This document shows positions 43,836 through 50,054 of a stretch of DNA of 50,054 nt, one piece after another (within the stretch, counting starts at the first letter, position 1; every line of letters begins with the position of its first letter). This DNA comes from Promethearchaeota archaeon (lineage in GTDB: Archaea; Asgardarchaeota; Lokiarchaeia; Sigynarchaeales; SOKP01). The stretch is from the NCBI GenBank assembly GCA_019058515.1, contig JAHPYY010000181.1:1-50054 (forward strand). The letters are read 5' to 3'. A program made the translations under genes and the position numbers. Below the pieces are notes generated by a model, which ran no database searches, was not told the origin of the DNA, and saw nothing but the letters and a program-made list of their open reading frames with translations.

Positions 43836-45302
43836 TCAACCTCTTAATTCCTGAATTTGATCAAAAATGTTGTCCATCCTTTGTTTAAAGGAACCAAATA
43901 GACCTTCTTCTTCAGAAATAATCGAATTTATGGTGGTTTTGACTCCATAGTGACTTTCTGAAACCAAAATCCTCACAGGGATAGTTAAAAATTCGCTGAC
44001 CAATAAAACTATTTCTTGTACGATGTTGATCACATTTGGGAATTTGTCTCTTGATTTATCAACCATCGATGCTTCAGAATCTAGCAAACCATTTTCACGC
44101 TTTTTTCTTAGTTCCTCCCAAATATTTTCTTTAAGTTCACTAAAATCTATTCCTAGGTTTTCGAGCGCTATTTGAACACCTTCAAAGAAAAATATAATAT
44201 CGTCCTTACCAGTGTAAGCTTTAACATTTTGTACCATTTCAGGCGGAGCTATTCCATCTAAAAAGTTAACAAGTAAATCGTGGTAATCGTTTATTACATC
44301 AAGTGGGAGGAATAGAATTGTCATTTCTTTCAATTGCTTGAAGATATATCCTATAACTTTTGAAAATAACGAGTTTTCTAAACTCTTTTCTACTAAGCTT
44401 CCGTACTCATTTAATATGTGGACAAATAAAAATCCCAGGATCCTGAACAAATCGTCCTCATAGCTATAGAAATAATTAAAAAAATGATCTGGTTCCATTC
44501 CCATTTTATCTCTTATCAAATTTGCCACTCTATCTTGTATACCTTCCAGTGGTTGCTCAAAAACTTCTTCAAGTTTATCCAGTGAGAGAAGATTTTGAAT
44601 TTCATCCACAATATCGAGTTTGGTTTCTTGAATTACTTCTCTCTCATATTTGTCTTTAAAGATTGTATGATCTATCTCATGTTCCTTAATTTCTAAATCC
44701 ATTAAGTCGTTCCATTCTAAAATGTCGTAAATTTTACAGGTTAATTCTAAATAATCCAAACCCTTAGCGATACACTTGCTTTCGAAGATTTTTATTCTGT
44801 ATTCGCTCTTTTTTACTCTTAATATGAAGTTTGCTACGCTTTCTAACATTCCGCTTAATCCACAAGCTAATCCTTCGCTTTCTTCGCGAACTTTACCGAA
44901 ATCAAATGCATCCTCCTCATCGGAACGATATCCACCACATAACGGACATCTATTTATTTTTAAAATATAATCGTTATACTTTCGACCTTCAATAAACACT
45001 TCCTCGTATGTATAATCAATTAAATCCATGCCAAATACAACTGACCAAAGAATTTCAAAGTATTGTAAAACTTTATTTGGTGAACTCGGCATGAACTTAA
45101 AAATTCCAGAATGTCGTTCACATGATTCGAGGGCAGCACTTTTCCCTATTTCTCTGAGAATAATCAGACTTTTTTCTTCGTTTTCTGAGATTTCGTTGAT
45201 TTCTTTTAAGATTTCTCGATATAATAGTGAATAGAATAGTGCGTTAGTTCCTCTACCAAAAACTTTCGTAACCTTCTTCATTATCCATTGAAATGTCCCC
45301 AT
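43836..45302 (-). CDS. V4R/TRAPP-like domain protein with a long helical C-terminal region
   Basis: Protein of 488 residues. The N-terminal 190 or so contain RCPLCGG, a glycine-rich ACGLSGMLESVANF helix, and CIAKGLDYLELTCKI, the late Cys-x-x-x-Gly strand of V4R (Bet3-like) domains. The C-terminal 290 residues are helical and acidic and not recognised. It is translationally coupled to its neighbour: the ATG at 45302 overlaps that gene's stop in TAATG. In the upstream protein CPLC is also present, so the two are paralogous in this domain. Confidence 0.6.
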   Translation of the reverse strand: MGTFQWIMKKVTKVFGRGTNALFYSLLYREILKEINEISENEEKSLIILREIGKSAALESCERHSGIFKFMPSSPNKVLQYFEILWSVVFGMDLIDYTYEEVFIEGRKYNDYILKINRCPLCGGYRSDEEDAFDFGKVREESEGLACGLSGMLESVANFILRVKKSEYRIKIFESKCIAKGLDYLELTCKIYDILEWNDLMDLEIKEHEIDHTIFKDKYEREVIQETKLDIVDEIQNLLSLDKLEEVFEQPLEGIQDRVANLIRDKMGMEPDHFFNYFYSYEDDLFRILGFLFVHILNEYGSLVEKSLENSLFSKVIGYIFKQLKEMTILFLPLDVINDYHDLLVNFLDGIAPPEMVQNVKAYTGKDDIIFFFEGVQIALENLGIDFSELKENIWEELRKKRENGLLDSEASMVDKSRDKFPNVINIVQEIVLLVSEFLTIPVRILVSESHYGVKTTINSIISEEEGLFGSFKQRMDNIFDQIQELRG

Positions 45303-45829
45303 TATGAATTCACCTCACTGCTTCTTTTTATTTTAAAGAGTTGTAGGCATGATTTATGCCCATATGATTGAGAATCCTTTACTTCTATTGGTTCTAAGTA
45401 GATTGCTTCAGAATCCCTTTCTTTATTGTTAATTTGATACGTATATTCTGAAATAAACCCTAAGATAATCTCACAGCCTGCCTGTTCAATATCGTTATAA
45501 TGGTATTTACACAATGGACAAGCGTTATCTTTAACGAAAAGTGTTCTTTCCTCAGCATCGAAGTTCAATGAAACAGTACTATTAAAGACTTTCTTATAAA
45601 TTGTAACAATAAAATCTCTTAAATTCATCATAGAAACTATATCTGTAGGAATCCAATATTTAGAATAGGTTCTTGCGATATTTCTTCCCATTCTGCGAAA
45701 ACGCTCAGTAACTTCTGATACCCCGTTATGTATCATATATCTTCCAAGAAAGTAAATCGCATTTCTCATTTGGTTCATTACCGCTTCGTGCTGTAATAAT
45801 TCTCCTCTGGTGTAATTCATAAGTTTCAA
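45302..45829 (-). CDS. V4R/TRAPP-like single-domain protein
   Basis: Protein of 175 residues with the V4R-like order: an N-terminal helix (AIYFLGRYMIHNGVSEVTER), an ACPLCKYHYND cysteine loop, a GCEIILGFISEYTYQI helix, and a late strand with SYGHKSCLQLFKI. V4R domains are small-ligand-binding domains related to the Bet3 subunit of eukaryotic TRAPP tethering complexes. Cysteines may bind zinc or an Fe-S cluster. It is the first gene of a two-gene operon with the larger V4R-like protein. Confidence 0.55.
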   Translation of the reverse strand: MKLMNYTRGELLQHEAVMNQMRNAIYFLGRYMIHNGVSEVTERFRRMGRNIARTYSKYWIPTDIVSMMNLRDFIVTIYKKVFNSTVSLNFDAEERTLFVKDNACPLCKYHYNDIEQAGCEIILGFISEYTYQINNKERDSEAIYLEPIEVKDSQSYGHKSCLQLFKIKRSSEVNS

Positions 45830-46043
45830 AATAATTTAATCTGTATTTATTAAGTTTTGAAAAAATTGATGCTTTTTAAAATTTTTAACTCAATTAATTG
45901 ATTATGGATATTATTCAAGAGTTATTGAACAAACTATATTTGAAATAGTTTTCAATTAACAATTTTAAACCTTTAACGAATTAGAGAGTTATTTCCTCCA
46001 ATTTATCCTAAACAAAAAATAGAGATGTTAAAAAAATAGTAAA

Positions 46044-46406
46044 TTAAGTTTGGGCAACGATTTCCCTCAGAATTGGCTCCCCCGCGGCCCCAATCATCAA
46101 TCCTCCTCGAACAAGAACCTGACCATTTACTGTAATATCCTTATCTAAGAGTTTTCCGTTCTTGAAAAATAATAGCGTTGGAATCGCTGATATTCCAAAT
46201 CTCTCTCCTAGAGGGCGATTTTTGTCAAGATCTACTGCTAAAAGCTTAAACAATCCCTCTTCGCTTAGTTTTTCTAATATTGGGCTTACAAACTTACAAG
46301 GTCCGCACCATTCAGTAAATATATCAATTAACACCAATCCCTCCTTGTGTTTATCTTGAATATCCATTCCAAAGGATCTTAACTCCATTACATCCATTAT
46401 ACTCAT
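46044..46406 (-). CDS. trxA: Thioredoxin
   Basis: Thioredoxin of 120 residues with the active site TEWCGPCKF (Cys34 and Cys37), a VDLDKN strand and the cis-proline loop ISAIPTLLFFKNG. Reduces protein disulfides in the cytosol. It has an extra N-terminal helix-like tail of about 20 residues. No thioredoxin reductase is nearby. Divergent from the HdrC-like gene, whose redox Fe-S chemistry may be related, which is inference. Confidence 0.93.
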   Translation of the reverse strand: MSIMDVMELRSFGMDIQDKHKEGLVLIDIFTEWCGPCKFVSPILEKLSEEGLFKLLAVDLDKNRPLGERFGISAIPTLLFFKNGKLLDKDITVNGQVLVRGGLMIGAAGEPILREIVAQT

Positions 46407-46713
46407 CCTATTAATTAAATATACAATTATTTTAGTTATGTTAATTTAAATTAAGAAAACAAATAAAAATATTAAATTTTAATAATTTTGTGAATTATTA
46501 TTACCTTTTATTTTTTGCATTTTCTAAATATAAACTAATTTTTGGTTATATTTTGGTAATTTAAAATAATATGTAAGGAATTATTATAATTTAGTAATCT
46601 CAAGATTTATTATCTTTTTTTATGGGACTAATTCAACTGAAAATTGAAAAGAAATAATTTTAAAATAATTCACTTGTTATAATACATAGAATTTTAAACC
46701 TATTGGAACAAAT
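46407..46713. other. AT-rich divergent promoter region between trxA and hdrC-like genes
   Basis: No gene is seen in these 307 bases. For the plus-strand hdrC-like gene a TTATAATAC box lies about 31-36 bases before the ATG at 46714, a plausible TATA element. The remainder is A/T-rich with no clear repeat. Confidence 0.4.
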
Positions 46714-47217
46714 ATGGCTACTATAGATTTTGATTTTAGGAACCAGATTATCCAATCAAACATCGGAAATACACTTGCTTATTGTTATCAATGTGCTACA
46801 TGTAGCGGTGGATGTCCAGTTGCTCAAATTACTCAGGGTAGATACAATCCAAGAAGATTGATTCTTGATGCTTTGCTTGGGTTAAAAGAGAAGATATTTG
46901 GAAAAGAAAACAGCTTTAATATCTGGGGATGTACAGTTTGCGATACTTGCGACGAGATTTGCCCTCAAAAGGTCGAGTTAACAGAGATTTTTACAATTTT
47001 GAAAAACATCAGCGTGGAACGGGGTGAAGCTCCAGAGTATTACACCACGCAAGCATCGACGATATACGATAACGCAAAAGCGATACCCATGCAACCTGCG
47101 ATAGAGAGAAGAAGAGATCAATTAAATCTTCCCAAAATACTTGAACCTGATGTAGAAGAAGTAAAAACGCTATTAAATGCAACAGGTTTAGATAAAAAGA
47201 TAGTAAAGGAAGAATAA
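46714..47217 (+). CDS. hdrC: HdrC-like (heterodisulfide reductase subunit C-like) Fe-S protein
   Basis: Protein of 167 residues with two cysteine sets for [4Fe-4S] clusters: CYQCATCSGGCP (Cys24, 27, 30, 34) and CTVCDTCDEICP (Cys73, 76, 79, 83). This is the electron-transfer C subunit of Hdr complexes, which pass electrons between ferredoxin/flavin modules and the HdrB catalytic subunit. No hdrA or hdrB is in the window, so it acts with genes elsewhere or in an alternative Hdr-like complex. It is followed by tpiA after 79 bp. Confidence 0.85.
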   Translation: MATIDFDFRNQIIQSNIGNTLAYCYQCATCSGGCPVAQITQGRYNPRRLILDALLGLKEKIFGKENSFNIWGCTVCDTCDEICPQKVELTEIFTILKNISVERGEAPEYYTTQASTIYDNAKAIPMQPAIERRRDQLNLPKILEPDVEEVKTLLNATGLDKKIVKEE

Positions 47218-47296
47218 TTATTTTTTATATAATATTTATTGCAAGAAAGGTAAATTCTTGCTGTCTTAAATTTTAAAATTTGTTAGGGCGAAAGTT

Positions 47297-48076
47297 ATGA
47301 AGAGAAAGTTTATAATTGGTGGAAATTGGAAAATGAATAAGGGAATTCCAGTAGATGCGATTAATAGTTTAAAAGGATTGAAATCTCTTTTAAAGGAAGA
47401 TTTAGATGTAGATATTTTTATAGCACCCCCATTCACCAGTTTGACATCAGCTATTGAGATAACTAAAGGCACAAATTTGAGTATTGGAGCACAAAACGGC
47501 CATTTCGAGGATACTGGAGCGTTTACAGGAGAAATATCTTTAAATTTTTTAAGAAATATAGGATGCAATTATGTGATTTTAGGTCATAGCGAGAGAAGAC
47601 ACATATTCAACGAATCTGATGATTTTATCAATCAAAAAGTAAGAAAAGCATTGAGTATAGGATTAATTCCAATCTTTTGTGTGGGAGAGACATTAAAAGA
47701 AAGAGAAAGTGGGAAAACTAAAGATATAATTGAATTTCAATTTGAGAATAGTCTTAAAGACATAAGTGAGGAAGATATAACAAAAGCAGTTATTGCCTAT
47801 GAACCTGTGTGGGCAATAGGTACTGGAAAGACTGCGACTCCCGAACAAGCAGAAGAAATTCATTTCTTCATTAGAAATATAATTAAGGATAAATATAGTA
47901 GTAAAGCCGCCGATTCAATAAGAATTCAATATGGAGGATCAATTAAACCGGGAAATTCATATGAATTGTTCAAACAAGAGAACATTGATGGTGGGCTTGT
48001 TGGAGGAGCTTCTTTAAATGAAGAATCTTTTTATAACATTATCAAATCTGCTGTCGAAGTTTCCCAAATTCATTGA
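47297..48076 (+). CDS. tpiA: Triosephosphate isomerase, bacterial/eukaryotic-length type
   Basis: Interconverts glyceraldehyde-3-phosphate and dihydroxyacetone phosphate. Catalytic residues lie in GGNWKMN (Lys12), LGHSERR (His) and AYEPVWAIGTGKTATP (Glu), with the YGGS phosphate loop near the C-terminus. At 259 residues it is the long form of bacteria and eukaryotes, whereas most archaeal enzymes are near 225. It is the second glycolysis/gluconeogenesis gene in the window after class I FBPase. Confidence 0.95.
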   Translation: MKRKFIIGGNWKMNKGIPVDAINSLKGLKSLLKEDLDVDIFIAPPFTSLTSAIEITKGTNLSIGAQNGHFEDTGAFTGEISLNFLRNIGCNYVILGHSERRHIFNESDDFINQKVRKALSIGLIPIFCVGETLKERESGKTKDIIEFQFENSLKDISEEDITKAVIAYEPVWAIGTGKTATPEQAEEIHFFIRNIIKDKYSSKAADSIRIQYGGSIKPGNSYELFKQENIDGGLVGGASLNEESFYNIIKSAVEVSQIH

Positions 48077-48095
48077 AAAGATTAGTTTAAGTAGT

Positions 48096-49043
48096 CTATT
48101 GAAGAATTTTGTTAAAAGTGTTCTGTACTTTTCTTGGAAATTCTCCAAAATAGCTCTCGGGTTTAGCTATTAAAATATAGAAATAGGGCTCAAATAGAGT
48201 GTTTTCTACTGTAGGTCCAGTGCCTGAATGAATAATATAAACCCATACATCATTCGTCAAGTATGATTGTCTATAAATCCATTCCATTGGAGCAATCTCA
48301 GGTATGAATCCAATATTTCGGAGTATCGAATTGATATCTATTATTTTATATTTCCTACTAATATTAACTATTGGAGAAAAATCAAAGGAACAAATGCATA
48401 GTGCTTCAAGACCATAAGGGATCATTTCTTTAAGAAACGCGTTTCCTTTTTCATTTAATTTACTCTCGTTATCAAAAACTCGATTTCTAGCTTCTTGATC
48501 TAATAGGATGTTTACAATTAATTCTTTTTCGTTTTCTAAGAGCTCGTCGGCCGAATCTAATGGAGCTTTTAAAGAAATTATTAATTTATATATCAATAGG
48601 ATTTTTAGGTAAATGGCTTGATTTCTAAGAAATTTTTCTGTTTGTACTGTTATTAAAACATCACTTTCCATTCCTTTAGGGCATTTATTAAAGTTCGTTA
48701 TGTCTTCCTCTTTATCGTCTTGGGGGGGGATAAATTCAAGTATATTAATTCTCTTGTCGATGGTTTTAGCGAATTCATATAAAGCAGATATTAAACCCGC
48801 AGTTAAATCAAATTTAGATGTATGATCATCTCCTTCAATATCGCCATATACAAAACTCTTCGAGAAATCGTAAAATCTTAGAAATAACGCAGTATCTTTC
48901 GGAGATTCTTGAATCTTTAAGTTCAGATAGGGAAAACCGGTTGTGGAAATTACACTGAGTTCGAAAATTGTCATTAAAATGTGAAAGTGAGAATAAGTTG
49001 GTCTGATAATGATATATTGATTAAAATCAAACGTTTTTAGCAA
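48096..49043 (-). CDS. Unknown protein, possibly with an N-terminal longin/Roadblock-like domain
   Basis: Protein of 315 residues. Residues about 27-103 read as strand (FELSVISTTGFPYLNLKI), strand (TALFLRFYDF) and helix with DLTAGLISALYEFAKTI then RINILEF, an order typical of longin/Roadblock-type ligand-binding domains common in archaea. The C-terminal 200 residues have no recognised family; there is one cysteine-containing CICSFDFS strand. Not clearly operonic; it converges with tpiA and follows the LeuRS gene by 104 bp. Confidence 0.55.
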   Translation of the reverse strand: MLKTFDFNQYIIIRPTYSHFHILMTIFELSVISTTGFPYLNLKIQESPKDTALFLRFYDFSKSFVYGDIEGDDHTSKFDLTAGLISALYEFAKTIDKRINILEFIPPQDDKEEDITNFNKCPKGMESDVLITVQTEKFLRNQAIYLKILLIYKLIISLKAPLDSADELLENEKELIVNILLDQEARNRVFDNESKLNEKGNAFLKEMIPYGLEALCICSFDFSPIVNISRKYKIIDINSILRNIGFIPEIAPMEWIYRQSYLTNDVWVYIIHSGTGPTVENTLFEPYFYILIAKPESYFGEFPRKVQNTFNKILQ

Positions 49044-49147
49044 TTTAAGAGTTTAGATTCTTGCTTGTGTGAATAAGTAGTAGTTCAAAACTAGACCAAT
49101 GTGGTGCAATTGTGATCAATTAAAAGATTGTGCATGAAACTATTTTA

Positions 49148-50054
49148 TTATGTAATAACTATAGCCGGTCGACTAGGAAGAGCTTGTGAAGCTTTTTTTT
49201 CTGAGGATTCGCTTTCTGAAACAATTTCAATATCACAGTTAAAATTCAGCTTCAGAGAAGGTTTAATTTCCTGAAAAAATTCAAATTCTTCCTTGACTCC
49301 AAAGGTCTTTTTTTTATATTTTCCAATATTTTTCGTTATTTTAGGAATAATTTGACTAATGAGCTTTCCGTGTTTCTTGTATTCTGAATTTTTCATGATT
49401 TCTTTAATTAAATCTTTTGGATTCCAATTGTCTGCAATTAAACTCATTAACTCTTTGTAAAATTGATACTTCCACTCGTTAGCTATTATAATCGATACAT
49501 TTTTTAATGTTTGGGTCTTTGTAGCGGTTTTAATATTGGAGATATCATCAATTACATTGTTCAATAATAACCACTTATTTTTGTTTGTGTTATTAAGATA
49601 CTTCTCGTCATACAAGGGCCAATTTGTTAGGCTTAAATAGTTCTTCTTATTGGCAATTTTCCATAATTCTTCCGTAATGTGTGGTGCGATTGGATGAAAA
49701 ATTGATATTAATTGCTCGGTAGCATTATTAAAAATGTTCTTAAGTGCACCCTCGTTTTTATATTTATTCAATTCATTTGTCATGCGTATAATGTGGTTAA
49801 TCGCATCTCGAATGGCGAGCTTGTCAAAACTCTCACCAACATCTTTTATCGTCTTTTGTAAATTATATAGTAATAATTCGTCTATTACCGTAGATTTAGT
49901 ACGATTAAAATTAATTTCTGAAGTCACAAGCAAATAAAAGTTCTTTAAAAACTTGTTTGCAAAAGTAACTCCTTCGTCTGACCATTCATGTCCTGAATCG
50001 GGACTTGCTCCAAATAATATGAAGAACCGGGAAGCGTCAGCTCCGTATTTATCC
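49148..50054 (-). CDS. leuS: Leucyl-tRNA synthetase, C-terminal part (5' truncated by window edge)
   Basis: The minus frame is open from the window edge to the stop at 49148, 302 residues. It opens with DKYGADASRFFILFGASPDS and EWSDEGVTFANKFL, the segment just after the KMSKS loop in LeuRS. IFHPIAPHITEELW and NWPLYDEKYL are the anticodon-binding domain, and the end ALPSRPAIVIT matches the archaeal/eukaryotic-type C-terminus. The catalytic Rossmann core lies outside the window. IleRS or ValRS are less likely because of the C-terminal motif. Confidence 0.88.
   Translation of the reverse strand, partial: DKYGADASRFFILFGASPDSGHEWSDEGVTFANKFLKNFYLLVTSEINFNRTKSTVIDELLLYNLQKTIKDVGESFDKLAIRDAINHIIRMTNELNKYKNEGALKNIFNNATEQLISIFHPIAPHITEELWKIANKKNYLSLTNWPLYDEKYLNNTNKNKWLLLNNVIDDISNIKTATKTQTLKNVSIIIANEWKYQFYKELMSLIADNWNPKDLIKEIMKNSEYKKHGKLISQIIPKITKNIGKYKKKTFGVKEEFEFFQEIKPSLKLNFNCDIEIVSESESSEKKASQALPSRPAIVIT

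Noticed and set aside
46407..46713. Possible small RNA or small gene in the AT-rich gap before the hdrC-like gene
   Set aside because: No open frame with a credible start, no stable G/C-containing stem and no repeated motif was seen.
1..50054. CRISPR array, insertion sequence or prophage
   Set aside because: I found no regularly spaced direct repeats of CRISPR size, no transposase or integrase motif and no phage structural genes.

Overview
This AT-rich window most likely comes from an Asgard archaeon, probably Lokiarchaeia-like. That assignment is inferred from gene content. Archaeal markers include an intron-bearing tRNA-Gln without an encoded CCA, MptE-type pterin kinase, Trm1, Sec61-beta, type 2 methionine aminopeptidase, an archaeal-type LeuRS C-terminus, a solo HdrC-like protein and RadA/RadB-like ATPases. 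Eukaryote-like features include a ribophorin I (OST1)-like protein, an RPC34/TFE-beta-like Fe-S protein, a Roadblock protein, a HEAT plus leucine-rich-repeat protein and two proteins with V4R/TRAPP-like domains. No transposon, phage or CRISPR array is visible.

Layout. 0-9 kb: an edge-truncated amidotransferase-fold gene, PepD-like dipeptidase, a small membrane protein, an NAD-kinase-like gene with an apparently non-AUG start, GcvH, MptE, a RecA-type ATPase, a TFE-beta/RPC34-like protein and a methyltransferase. 8.4-15 kb: an fbp-trm1-rlmE operon on the minus strand, a divergent pair (RadB/KaiC-like ATPase and RuvC-like protein), a DUF1624 acyltransferase-like membrane protein and TlyA. 15-24.2 kb: a complete peptide ABC transporter operon on the minus strand (binding protein, two unknown genes, two permeases, two ATPases) followed by a DUF362 gene. 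24.5-38 kb: an envelope and secretory region with a PHP phosphoesterase, UbiA-family prenyltransferase, large M48 protease, ATP-grasp enzyme, Alg7/AglH-like sugar-1-phosphate transferase, tRNA-Gln, Trm112, ribophorin I-like protein, Sec61-beta, MazG-like protein, a nucleotide-sugar epimerase, a DUF354 protein and a GT4 glycosyltransferase. 38-46 kb: MetAP2, Roadblock, large unknown proteins, HEAT-LRR, a multi-TM protein and the V4R-like pair. 46-50 kb: thioredoxin, HdrC-like, triosephosphate isomerase, a possible longin-like protein and the C-terminal part of LeuRS.

The most coherent functional theme is co-translational membrane biology: Sec61-beta, an OST1-like subunit, an Alg7-like initiator of lipid-linked glycans, sugar-nucleotide and glycosyl-transfer genes and MetAP2 lie within about 14 kb. 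A second theme is RNA modification and translation (RlmE, Trm1, TlyA, Trm112, tRNA-Gln, LeuRS). A third is gluconeogenesis with class I FBPase and a long bacterial/eukaryotic-type TPI. Two genes run off the window edges: 1..982 on the minus strand and LeuRS at 49148..50054.
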